Source of the DNA: a bacterium
GTDB lineage: Bacteria > Tectomicrobia > Entotheonellia > Entotheonellales > Entotheonellaceae
Direction of reading: 5' to 3'
DNA length: 13,823 nt
Assembly (NCBI GenBank): GCA_027294925.1
Contig: JAPULM010000395.1
Location: 1-13,823 of the forward strand
Each line of letters begins with the position of its first letter. Position 1 is the first letter of the stretch. A program made the translations under genes and the position numbers. Under the pieces are notes generated by a model, which worked only from the letters and a program-made list of their open reading frames with translations, was not told the DNA's origin and made no database searches. This document shows positions 1 to 6,810 of this stretch, one piece after another.

Positions 1-140
1 TCCATCGGCTCAGCGAGCTCTGTAGTGGTCAAGTAATCCGTGGACCTCTCGAGTGCTTGCGCCAAGCGTGAAACGATCTCGGCTGAGACTTGCCGAGTCT
101 CTCCCCGCTCTAGCGGGAGTTTACGGCGGGGAAGAAGCAT
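1..140 (-). pseudogene. Fragment resembling the C-terminal half of an XRE-type HTH domain, cut by the window edge
   Basis: Read on the minus strand from the ATG at 140, the frame stays open to the window edge. It contains LERGETRQVSAEIVSRLAQA followed by LERSTDYLTT. That is the pattern seen at the end of Cro/C1-type (XRE) helix-turn-helix domains: an 'ERG..R.VSAE....LA.AL..STDYL' run after the recognition helix. The preceding residues (MLLPRRKLP and further upstream to a stop near 183) do not resemble the first helices of the domain, so the N-terminal DNA-binding part appears missing or replaced. The fragment follows immediately downstream of transposase remains on the same strand, which fits insertion-driven truncation. 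The gene may continue to the left, where its fate cannot be seen. Domain identity is by eye from a short stretch. Confidence 0.45.
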
Positions 141-172
141 AAGGGGCCGAATCCCTTGTGCCCAAAGAGGTT

Positions 173-497
173 TCAAGGATTAAGTGCTGTATTACCCAAC
201 TGCTCGGCCAGGGTCCGTAATCTAGGGCAACAAACAGCTCCTCCTGCTCTGGGCTGCGTCGGTGATGACCCGCTGCGCTGCTCCGTTGGCATAGACCACC
301 AGGGCCTCCTCGATCCCCCTCAGGTGTCCGCTCAGGAGGCCGACCCCGATGGAAAGGTGACGGTCTTGGAGCCGAAGCAAGACGATCCGGATCAAGAGCA
401 GCGCTATAAAGCAGTAGAGGGCATGGACCGAGAGTCCCCCAGCTTTTGCCGGCGGACAGTCCCAAGGCCGTCGCAGCGGGAAACCCCTGAGGCTCAA
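173..497 (-). pseudogene. Decayed C-terminus of an IS1634/IS4-like transposase, split over three frames
   Basis: Minus-strand frame 222-497 encodes VHALYCFIALLLIRIVLLRL and then GIEEALVVYANGAAQRVITD. This matches the conserved end of IS1634-family DDE transposases ('K..VH.lycflALLL ... ggI.EtLVVY..g..r...TD'). The expected continuation SPEQEELFVALDY is found in a second frame around 225-265. The usual last residues, EQLGNTALNP followed by TGA (stop at 173-175), are in a third frame. Two frameshifts therefore separate recognisable pieces, and only the last ~100 residues remain. The catalytic part is absent, and 498-630 upstream shows no further clear transposase sequence and no intact gene. 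I did not identify terminal inverted repeats. The element cannot be active. The family call rests on remembered motifs, not a search. Confidence 0.7.
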
Positions 498-630
498 CCC
501 TAGCCTATCCTAATCTGCCTGTCCAGGCTGCGCATTGCCGCTCAGCGCCTAGCTGTGAGCACTTCGTCAGGCTGCCGCAGTGGGCTCGGTCTCTCCGTCT
601 GTAAGCCCCAACAAGAAATCGGAACACTTA

Positions 631-2235
631 TTAAGCCGTAAAGGTTGGCAATGGGCTACGGTTTTGTTGATCGATGATGGTGCGCAGCAAGCGGTCGGTC
701 AAAGCCGCTTGCACCGTTTGTGTCGCAGGGGTATGCCACAGATTATGGTGTTCAAGCGGATCGTCGATCAGATTGTACAGCTCGCCGAACTCAAAACCGT
801 CGTAATAGGTGAGCCGCCATTCCGGTGTCAGCAGGGTGCGCAGGCGAATAGGACGGTTGGTGCCCTTGAGCAGGCGTTGACCATCGTCTTCGATAAGGAT
901 GTCGTCGTGCACGGATGTAGCAGGATTGTCGAGCAGTGACACGAGGCTCTGTCCTTGCATGCCGTGGTAGGGCTCCAACCCTGCCAGGTGCAGAATGGTC
1001 TGGGCAAGGTCTACGGTACTGGCCAGGGCGGAGGTGACGCTACCGTTGGTTCGGCCTGGCACGTTAAGCAGCATCGGTACGCGGATCAGGCCTTGGAAGT
1101 GATACGGACCTTTGAGCATTAACTGGTGGTCGCCCATCAAATCGCCATGATCGCTGGTAAATAGAACCACGGTATGGTTCGCCAGGCCCTGCTGTTCGAG
1201 TGTATCCAAAATACGTCCCACCCCATCGTCGATCATGCTAATCATGCCGTAGGTCAAGGCAATTGCTTCACGCGTCTGCTCAGCATCAACGGCGAACGCC
1301 ACCGGCGTGTGGCGCACCGCTTCCGGCGTGCCGAGTTCTTTCACCAGCGCCTGCACGTGGGGCGGGGTGTGTTGATGCGGGTTATTCCAGACTGGTGAGA
1401 CAGGGATATCGTTCGGGGTGTAGCGGTCAAAATAGCGTCCCGGCGGTACAAATGGATGGTGCGGATCGGGAAACGAACAAAAGAGAAAAAACGGTGCTTC
1501 GCTGTCGGTAGTGGCGTAGCGTTTCAAATATTTCACCGTTTGGTCGGTGATATACGTGGTTGGGTAAAGTTCTTCCGGAACCTGTGTACGCCAGGCTTGC
1601 GAGATGCTTAACGGGCGTTCGGCCGGCAGCGCATGTTTAGCGCCACGCAAGGTGTGAGGCGCAGGGTGGTGTTCGGCCAGCCAGGTTTGATAATGCCCGC
1701 GGACGAAATCGCCATGGCCGATGGTCAGCTTCACATCGTCGAAGCCATAGTATGGCTGGGGGATGGCCACCTCGCCCTGGTCGCGCCAGCGTGCGATAAG
1801 TTCGATGTCCGTACGTAAACGCTCATCGTGCAGCATCGATTCGGCAAAACCTTCAGCGAGCGTTCCTTGTACAGGCCAGGGCGGCGGCGTTTTGCGTAAT
1901 ATGGCCGGCCCAACGCCCATGTTTTGGAGATGACTCTTGCCGGCCAGTGCGGTGCGATATCCGGCGTTGCGCAGCAAGTGCACAAAGGTGTTGCTACGCG
2001 GATGTAACGGGACGCCATTATAGCGTACGCCGTGATTACTGGGCAAACGGCCGGTCATCAAGGTGGCGCGATTTGGCATACATACCGGATTGCTCACATA
2101 GAACCGTTCAAAGCGTAGTCCATTAGCGGCGATACGGTCCAGGTTGGGGGTCGCCAAGACGGGGTTGCCATAACAGCTGAGGTGATCAGCGCGGTGCTGA
2201 TCCGTCATGATCAGTAAGAAATTGTATGGCGGCAT
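631..2235 (-). CDS. Cys-type sulfatase (alkaline phosphatase superfamily), cytoplasmic
   Basis: The 534-residue protein is a formylglycine-dependent sulfatase or close relative that would hydrolyse a sulfate (or phosphonate/phosphate) ester. Visible motifs: the N-terminal metal site TDQHR (D12, Q13); the activation motif C52-M-P-N-R56 followed by ATLMTGRLPSNHG, which fits C-x-P-x-R for Cys-to-formylglycine conversion; GKSHL (K100, H102); FPDPHHPF (255-262); SDHGD (D362, H363); and K375. There is no signal peptide, so it should act in the cytoplasm on an imported substrate, and it needs a formylglycine-generating enzyme encoded elsewhere. Start choice is supported by AGGAG five bases upstream of the ATG. 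It is last in a minus-strand set with the LLM oxidoreductase (83-base gap) and the Gfo/Idh/MocA dehydrogenase. Substrate cannot be read from the sequence; phosphonate monoester hydrolase or choline-sulfatase-like activity is possible. Confidence 0.9.
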   Translation of the reverse strand: MPPYNFLLIMTDQHRADHLSCYGNPVLATPNLDRIAANGLRFERFYVSNPVCMPNRATLMTGRLPSNHGVRYNGVPLHPRSNTFVHLLRNAGYRTALAGKSHLQNMGVGPAILRKTPPPWPVQGTLAEGFAESMLHDERLRTDIELIARWRDQGEVAIPQPYYGFDDVKLTIGHGDFVRGHYQTWLAEHHPAPHTLRGAKHALPAERPLSISQAWRTQVPEELYPTTYITDQTVKYLKRYATTDSEAPFFLFCSFPDPHHPFVPPGRYFDRYTPNDIPVSPVWNNPHQHTPPHVQALVKELGTPEAVRHTPVAFAVDAEQTREAIALTYGMISMIDDGVGRILDTLEQQGLANHTVVLFTSDHGDLMGDHQLMLKGPYHFQGLIRVPMLLNVPGRTNGSVTSALASTVDLAQTILHLAGLEPYHGMQGQSLVSLLDNPATSVHDDILIEDDGQRLLKGTNRPIRLRTLLTPEWRLTYYDGFEFGELYNLIDDPLEHHNLWHTPATQTVQAALTDRLLRTIIDQQNRSPLPTFTA

Positions 2236-2318
2236 AGCAGCTCCTATCGGTAGTGAAACGCGTTGGATTGAGAAGGTTGATCGTTGTGTCTATGGTCGAA
2301 CCTTTGTTAAACAGCATC

Positions 2319-3266
2319 TTACGTTAAGTGCGGCCGCACTTCTTCTGCATAGCGCTGTAACATGTCACGTTCGCGGGTGTAGGGAAAGAGAGCTACTATA
2401 TAGTCAAAGCCACAAGCCAGATATTGGGCCAGCGTATCGGTTACTTGCTCGGCAGAGCCCGCTAGGCCAAGCTGGCAGGCGTGTTGTAGGGACGCGGTGC
2501 CATCCGGCCCGAGCAGGCGCGCCTGCTCGGATAAAATTCGCCTATATTCCTGCTCGCTGTCAAACAGATAGGTCAGGATAAATAGCGACTTGTCGATGCT
2601 GGCAATATCACGACCCACAGCATCGCAGTGTTGTTGCAGCACATTGAGCTTGTGCCGGACCTGCTGCAGGCTGCTTCCCATCACCATATTCCAGCCATCA
2701 GCCGCTTCGGCGACCAGGCGTAAGAGTTTTTTTTCGCCCTGACCACCGATCCACAAGGGTAGAACGTTTTGCACCGGTTTGGGCCTGCAAGTGGCGTTAT
2801 CCAGTTGATAGTACTGTCCCTGAAATGAGACCTGATCGTGGGTCCAGAGCCGTTTGAGCACCTGGACAGCTTCGCCTAACTGAGCCATTCGTACGCTTAC
2901 GGACGGAAAGGGAATGCCGTAAGCGCGGTATTCGAGCTCTTTCCAACCGGCGCCTAGGCCACAGTCGATTCGCCCCCTGCTGATGCTGTCGAGGCAGGCC
3001 ACTGTTTTTGCCAGTAGGCTCGGATGGCGGTATGAATTACAGGTGACCAGAGTCCCCAGACGTAATGTGGTGGTTAATGGCGCCAGGGCAGTCAATAGCG
3101 TCCACGCTTCTATACAGTTACGCTGCTCAGAATGCTCATCCCACAAAAGATGGTCGGAGCTCCATAGCGCATGACAACCTGTCTGTTCCGCAGTTCGGGC
3201 AATATCGACAACGTCATCGAAAGTAAAACCAAACTGCGGCTCAATCTGAATGCCAAATCGAATCAT
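2319..3266 (-). CDS. LLM-class (luciferase-like, F420/FMN-dependent) oxidoreductase
   Basis: A bacterial-luciferase-fold TIM-barrel enzyme that uses reduced flavin or F420 for redox chemistry on a small organic substrate. Seen in the sequence: the N-terminal strand IRFGIQIEP, the SSDHLLW segment after helix 1, the highly typical GLGAGW (about residue 105) followed by KELEYRAYGIPF, and LPLWIGGQGEKKLLRLVAEA with ADGWN in the cofactor-binding region. Length (about 315 residues) is normal. Two in-frame ATGs occur. The one at 3266 has AAGG seven bases upstream, whereas the one at 3272 would leave almost no spacer, so I use 3266. It starts 31 bases after the Gfo/Idh/MocA stop and ends 83 bases before the sulfatase start, so co-transcription is likely. 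LLM proteins are often named F420-dependent, but the cofactor is not provable here. Confidence 0.9.
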   Translation of the reverse strand: MIRFGIQIEPQFGFTFDDVVDIARTAEQTGCHALWSSDHLLWDEHSEQRNCIEAWTLLTALAPLTTTLRLGTLVTCNSYRHPSLLAKTVACLDSISRGRIDCGLGAGWKELEYRAYGIPFPSVSVRMAQLGEAVQVLKRLWTHDQVSFQGQYYQLDNATCRPKPVQNVLPLWIGGQGEKKLLRLVAEAADGWNMVMGSSLQQVRHKLNVLQQHCDAVGRDIASIDKSLFILTYLFDSEQEYRRILSEQARLLGPDGTASLQHACQLGLAGSAEQVTDTLAQYLACGFDYIVALFPYTRERDMLQRYAEEVRPHLT

Positions 3267-3297
3267 AGGCATGCCTTCTTTATCCCCCCCTTTTTTG

Positions 3298-4326
3298 CTA
3301 TGTCATACGTTGCTCCAGCCGTTTGAGTTCGGGCAGAGCCGGTATGGGATCAATGGGTAGGTCGATCTTCCGACGCTCCAAGCTGCTGTGCAACATGCCC
3401 ATGAGCAATTCGAAACCATGATAACTGATCTCACCATTGCACAGGTGCACCTGTTGCGGGTCGTCGAGCCAATCAGCCAGTTCCTGCATAAAACGGGGTT
3501 CCTGGGGCGTTAGATCGGCAGGACCGGACAAGATGGTGCCACCCGATGCTTTCGTGACGGCTTGCCAGCCGTTGCCAATACCCGCCCGTACATAGCCGTG
3601 TGTGCCATAGACGGTCACCGCCCCATCGAGCCAGAAATCGTCGTCGTCCATCAACTGCGGCGCCAGCGTACCGCATTCAAAGAGACCGCGTACACCGTTG
3701 TCAAACTGAATGATGCCACTGATGTGATCGGGACAGGGATGATCTTCGAGAAACGCTTCTTTGCCATGCACCTGACCCAGAACCCACTTGCCGTGATGCC
3801 CGCTATTCATCCACAGCATGTAGTCTATCATATGCGTACCGACCCGTAGCATTGAAGGTCGCGCGGTGGCGTGAATGGTATGAAGATCACCGATGGCGCC
3901 ACTTTGGACAATCTCCCATGCTTCTTGCCAGTGGGTGCCATAACGTAATTGGTGGCAGACGACGGTTTTCACCCCTGCAGTGGCGCAGATGTCGGTAATT
4001 TGTTTGGCCTCGGCCAGTGATAGCGCCATCGGTTTCTCATAGGCAATGGCTTTGACATGGTGTCGCACGCCAAGCTCAACCAGGGGTAAGCGTATGGCCG
4101 GCATGGTTGCAAAGCACAGAATCTCGGGTTGTTCTGTCGCCAACATGACATCTGCGTCGGTGTAGGTTCGGCGGATATCGAATTGCTGTGCTAAGGTGTT
4201 AAGCCGCTCGGCATCCATGTCGCAGACGGCTAGCAAGTCAAAGCGGTCCGGATTAGCGCGTATGCCGCGGGTATGCATCTCTCCCCGCGACCCACAGCCA
4301 ATCAAGGCGATGGTGTGTTTTGGCAT
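3298..4326 (-). CDS. Gfo/Idh/MocA-family NAD(P)-dependent oxidoreductase
   Basis: A two-domain dehydrogenase of the glucose-fructose oxidoreductase/inositol dehydrogenase family, typically oxidising a sugar or polyol. The N-terminal Rossmann domain begins HTIALIGCGSRGEMH with the glycine-rich nucleotide loop. VCDMDAERL is the end of strand 2, and AIAYEKPMALSLAEAKQI carries the EKP motif characteristic of the family. GTHMIDYMLW matches the region with the catalytic histidine. The C-terminal half (FDNGVRGLFECG and onward) fits the mixed beta-sheet domain. Two ATGs are possible: the second, at 4326, is preceded by AGGAAA with six bases of spacing, while the first (4341) has no visible ribosome site, so I use 4326 (342 residues). 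It is the first gene of the minus-strand set with the LLM oxidoreductase and sulfatase, suggesting joint breakdown of a sulfated or modified carbohydrate-like compound (inference). Confidence 0.9.
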   Translation of the reverse strand: MPKHTIALIGCGSRGEMHTRGIRANPDRFDLLAVCDMDAERLNTLAQQFDIRRTYTDADVMLATEQPEILCFATMPAIRLPLVELGVRHHVKAIAYEKPMALSLAEAKQITDICATAGVKTVVCHQLRYGTHWQEAWEIVQSGAIGDLHTIHATARPSMLRVGTHMIDYMLWMNSGHHGKWVLGQVHGKEAFLEDHPCPDHISGIIQFDNGVRGLFECGTLAPQLMDDDDFWLDGAVTVYGTHGYVRAGIGNGWQAVTKASGGTILSGPADLTPQEPRFMQELADWLDDPQQVHLCNGEISYHGFELLMGMLHSSLERRKIDLPIDPIPALPELKRLEQRMT

Positions 4327-4378
4327 GGTTGCTTTCCTCATGTTGTGGCGGCTTACCTACTGTCTTCCGGGTCGTCGC

Positions 4379-4390
4379 CATGATATCATG
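4379..4390. promoter_or_regulatory. Perfect 12-bp palindrome in the divergent intergenic region
   Basis: CATGATATCATG is a perfect inverted repeat. It lies between the start of the Gfo/Idh/MocA gene (minus) and the remains of the CaiB/BaiF gene (plus). This is where an operator for a divergently acting regulator would be expected. It also contains TATCAT on the minus strand, a possible -10, but no good -35 at the right distance was found. Function is a guess. Confidence 0.3.
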
Positions 4391-4416
4391 TTGGCCACCA
4401 GGAGGATATCTGATAA

Positions 4417-4587
4417 ATGGGAACCTTCCAGGCTCAGTCTATACCGTGTTGTTGACCTTACGACTGAACGGGGTTTGATCTGTGGTCAAATGCTTGCCGA
4501 CCTTGGGGGCTCGATTACGAGACGTTGCGGCAGGTCAAGCCGGAGGTCAGCACTGGCTTGATGGGGTATAGCGGGCCAATGGCGCAA
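4417..4587 (+). pseudogene. Remnant of a CaiB/BaiF-type (class III) CoA-transferase
   Basis: Intact family members begin with a strand-helix segment like 'YRVLDLT.ERG.LCGQMLADLGADVIKVE' and about 60 residues later have 'GLDY.TL...NP.L....it.fG..GP'. Here 4433-4510 encodes LSLYRVVDLTTERGLICGQM followed by LADLGG. From about 4507, in another frame, comes GLDYETLRQVKPEV and then MGYSGPMAQ. Roughly 50-60 codons between these blocks are deleted at a GGGGG run. The rest of the ~400-residue enzyme is missing, since the crotonase gene starts at 4644. An ATG at 4417 follows GGAGG (4401-4405) but is out of frame with the first block, so a further small indel is likely. The family would move CoA between carboxylic acids, which fits the acyl-CoA enzyme just downstream. 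Identification is by motif only. Confidence 0.75.
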
Positions 4588-4643
4588 GAGGGGGGAGAAA
4601 CGTACAATTTCCATCATTCCATTCATTGTGAGGGAGGCGTAGC

Positions 4644-5420
4644 ATGGCAGAGGCTGTCTTGTACGAGCAACAAGATCATATTGTGACGATGACATTAAAT
4701 CGGCCCGAGGCATTGAATTCGATTAATCGTCAACTGAAGCGGGAACTGTCAGAGGCTATTCTGCGCTATGATGCGGACGATACGGCGCGGGTGGCCATTA
4801 TCACCGGCGCCGGGCGGGCTTTCTGTGCTGGGCGCGATCTTAAAGAACGCACCGACGATAATGCCGCTGGGGCGCAGGCGCGGGCGAGTGATAGTTTGGG
4901 CAGTGATACCTTATCTCTGTTTCCACGTACCTGGAAGCCGCTTATTGCGGCGATTAACGGTTATGCCATGGCTGGGGGCTGGGCCATCGCGCAGATGTGC
5001 GATCTGCGTCTGGCTGCTGAGGATGCTAAAATGGGCATCACCGAGTCACGTTGGAGTTTGCTGCCACCGTTTGCAGCTACTTTGGCCAAGCTGATTCCGA
5101 TGGCCAATGTGCTGGAACTGGTGTTCACAGCTGAGCCCATTAGCGCCCAACGGGCGTATGAGATTGGTTTTGTCAATCAGGTTGTACCCGGCGAGCAATT
5201 AATCGGCGCAGCGCAAGCATTGGCGCAACGTTTAATCGTTAATGCGCCCCTTTCATTGCGCAATTTCAAAGAGATGGCCTACCGTGGCCTGGATATGAAT
5301 GAGGCGGCACTAGCGGCCTTGACGACGCGGATTTACGATCAACTCCTACTCAGCCAGGATGCACAGGAAGGTCCACGCGCCTTTAGCGAAAAACGCCAAC
5401 CGCATTGGCAGGGACGCTGA
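4644..5420 (+). CDS. Enoyl-CoA hydratase/isomerase (crotonase) family protein
   Basis: A 258-residue protein of the crotonase fold, which binds acyl-CoA and stabilises an enolate in an oxyanion hole. Family landmarks: VTMTLNRPEALNSIN at residues 14-28; AFCAGRDLKE (59-68), the first oxyanion and CoA-binding stretch; INGYAMAGG (104-112), the second; and CDLRLAAEDAKMGITESRWSL. Against rat mitochondrial hydratase, the position of the first catalytic glutamate (in GGGCELA) is A114 here (AGGWAIA), while the second glutamate is kept as E134. Strict hydratase activity is therefore doubtful, and isomerase, hydrolase, lyase or carnitinyl-CoA-type chemistry is possible. GGAGG lies seven bases upstream of the ATG. 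The gene follows the wrecked CoA-transferase and was probably its operon partner. It converges on the SYLF gene, with no clear terminator hairpin between them. Confidence 0.9.
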   Translation: MAEAVLYEQQDHIVTMTLNRPEALNSINRQLKRELSEAILRYDADDTARVAIITGAGRAFCAGRDLKERTDDNAAGAQARASDSLGSDTLSLFPRTWKPLIAAINGYAMAGGWAIAQMCDLRLAAEDAKMGITESRWSLLPPFAATLAKLIPMANVLELVFTAEPISAQRAYEIGFVNQVVPGEQLIGAAQALAQRLIVNAPLSLRNFKEMAYRGLDMNEAALAALTTRIYDQLLLSQDAQEGPRAFSEKRQPHWQGR

Positions 5421-5424
5421 TATG

Positions 5425-5445
5425 AGAAGGACTGAAGACTGAGTG
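5425..5445 (+). repeat. Short dispersed repeat, copy 1 (GACTGA-rich)
   Basis: The sequence begins AGAAGGACTGA and continues GACT-rich. It matches the minus-strand sequence at 6780-6800 at 19 of 21 positions. It lies just after the crotonase stop codon, so the two copies form an inverted pair around the SYLF and LolA-like genes. Confidence 0.45.
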
Positions 5446-5469
5446 CTGAGGCGCAAAGGTTTGGGGTGA

Positions 5470-6033
5470 TTATTTAGCCACATACGAAAACTTTTGGCCG
5501 CCAATAGAGGCTTCGTACATGAGGCCGCCTTTGGCCAGGGTGAAGACGGCGATACTTTCCTCAAAGTCGGCGTTTGCCGAGGCGCCGGCGGTGGCGGCGA
5601 CAGCGGATACCTGAGCGCTAAATTCGAAGTTACCCCACTTGAAGTTGTTGAGCGTCACCTGGGTTTTAAAGAAGATAATTTCACTATAAACCTGCCCCCC
5701 AAGCTGCAAGCCAATCGTTCCCTGTGTTAGCGAGGTATAGCCTACCAGGCTGTCTTTTGCATAGACTTCGCCTTTTCCGTAAGCACCACCAAGGCCGAGG
5801 CCACCCTTGGCAATGCTAGGAAATATGGCATAGCCATAGGCGTTGGAAAAAAAACGCTGTATGCTCGGATCTTTGCGTTTGAAGCGGGCAATGGCTGCTA
5901 ACGCCTCGCGATGCAAGGTGATCTGGGCCGAGGAATTCGTATCCGCCTGGGAGGTTTTGTAAGACGAGCATCCGGTTATTAAAAATGCGCCAGCAACGAG
6001 GCCTAGCAGAGCCGTGGTAAAAAACTTTGGCAT
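5470..6033 (-). CDS. SYLF-domain (Ysc84/DUF500) lipoprotein
   Basis: A 187-residue exported lipoprotein. The N-terminus MPKFFTTALLGLVAGAFLITGC is a lipoprotein signal with the lipobox I-T-G-C22, so the mature protein is lipid-anchored in the envelope. The rest fits the SYLF domain: FFSNAYGYAIFPSIAKGGLG, then GGAYGKGEVYAKD, a middle segment LGGQVYSEIIFFKT, and the closing SANADFEESIAVFTLAKGGL followed by MYEASIGGQKF. SYLF domains are known to bind lipids in eukaryotes, and the bacterial secreted forms are poorly characterised. The start is supported by AGGAA seven bases upstream. It lies 69 bases after the LolA-like gene on the same strand, so it may be the last gene of that transcription unit or have its own promoter. 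A role in handling envelope lipid is inferred from domain and context. Confidence 0.9.
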   Translation of the reverse strand: MPKFFTTALLGLVAGAFLITGCSSYKTSQADTNSSAQITLHREALAAIARFKRKDPSIQRFFSNAYGYAIFPSIAKGGLGLGGAYGKGEVYAKDSLVGYTSLTQGTIGLQLGGQVYSEIIFFKTQVTLNNFKWGNFEFSAQVSAVAATAGASANADFEESIAVFTLAKGGLMYEASIGGQKFSYVAK

Positions 6034-6102
6034 GTTGTGGTTCCTGTTAGCTTTGGGGTGTCAAAAATCTTGCGTCACTATATTATGGGGCTAGAAAGCA
6101 GA

Positions 6103-6780
6103 TTATTTCAATGGGTGAGTGATGGTTGTCCCGGCAGGAATGTGTAACTCGAGCTGGCTTGCAGCAATCGCCAGATTTGGTGTGAAGGTCGCGATATACA
6201 TAGCAAGACGATTACCGTTTTTGTCGCTCTGAGTAAACCGTTGCGGTTGAAAATCTTTCAAGGTGAGGCGCATGTCGCGCACGGGTGACGTGGGGTCGCG
6301 AGGCGTCAAGTGTAGGGTGTATAGCCCGGCAGTGGCGAAAACCTCAATCTCGTACGTCTTGGCAAGGGCCTGCGGATCCCGTCCGAGGAAGGGGATCGAC
6401 AGCGGTAGGGGCTGGGTGGTGGTTTGTTCAATCACTTCCAAGGTCTGCAGTAGTGGATAATAGGTTTTGACCGTATGGCTGTCCAGGCGGAGTTGAAGTT
6501 CGGGTTGTCCTGCCGTATTTTTCATCACATAGTACAGAACGTCACCCTGGAGCCAGAGTTCGCCTTGTGTGACGAGCGGCTGGCGCAACAGGCGCAGGTG
6601 TTTTTCCTGGGTAAACACCATATGCAAGCTGTGTATGCTTTGCAGGCGTTTGCCCCAAGCGCTGAGGAAAGCCGCTTTCGCCTCTCCGCTCACCGGCTGC
6701 CCTAATTCACTGCCGGCTGTCGCATTTAGCAGGAAGGCGCCTATGAATAAAATTGTTGACACAAATTTTGTCACCTTCAC
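6103..6780 (-). CDS. LolA-like periplasmic lipid/lipoprotein carrier
   Basis: A 225-residue secreted protein. Residues 1-22 (MKVTKFVSTILFIGAFLLNA) are a Sec signal peptide without a lipobox. The mature part has the LolA pattern: an initial helix (KRLQSIHSLHMVFTQEKHLR), then the QGELWLQGDVLYYVM beta-strand stretch, and later an amphipathic beta-rich body with MRLTLKD. LolA carries lipoproteins across the periplasm. This subfamily, encoded next to an MMPL exporter, is thought to carry another hydrophobic product. The start is GTG at 6780, with GAGGA upstream at about seven bases. That region is part of a short repeat shared with 5425-5445. It begins 30 bases after the MMPL stop, so it is co-transcribed with it. 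It is unlikely to be the housekeeping lolA, given the setting and sequence. Confidence 0.85.
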   Translation of the reverse strand: MKVTKFVSTILFIGAFLLNATAGSELGQPVSGEAKAAFLSAWGKRLQSIHSLHMVFTQEKHLRLLRQPLVTQGELWLQGDVLYYVMKNTAGQPELQLRLDSHTVKTYYPLLQTLEVIEQTTTQPLPLSIPFLGRDPQALAKTYEIEVFATAGLYTLHLTPRDPTSPVRDMRLTLKDFQPQRFTQSDKNGNRLAMYIATFTPNLAIAASQLELHIPAGTTITHPLK

Positions 6781-6800
6781 ACTTAGTCCTCAGTCCTTCT
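6780..6800 (-). repeat. Short dispersed repeat, copy 2 (GACTGA-rich), carries the LolA-like ribosome site
   Basis: On the minus strand this reads AGAAGGACTGA and continues with GGACTAAGTG. It is 19 of 21 identical to plus-strand 5425-5445. It supplies the ribosome binding site and the first base of the GTG start of the LolA-like gene. Confidence 0.45.
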
Positions 6801-6810
6801 TGCCAAAGCG

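Noticed and set aside
121..503. Overlapping open frames on both strands at the left edge as separate small genes
   Set aside because: The minus-strand frames together give consecutive pieces of one transposase C-terminus, and the plus-strand frame has no recognisable protein features.
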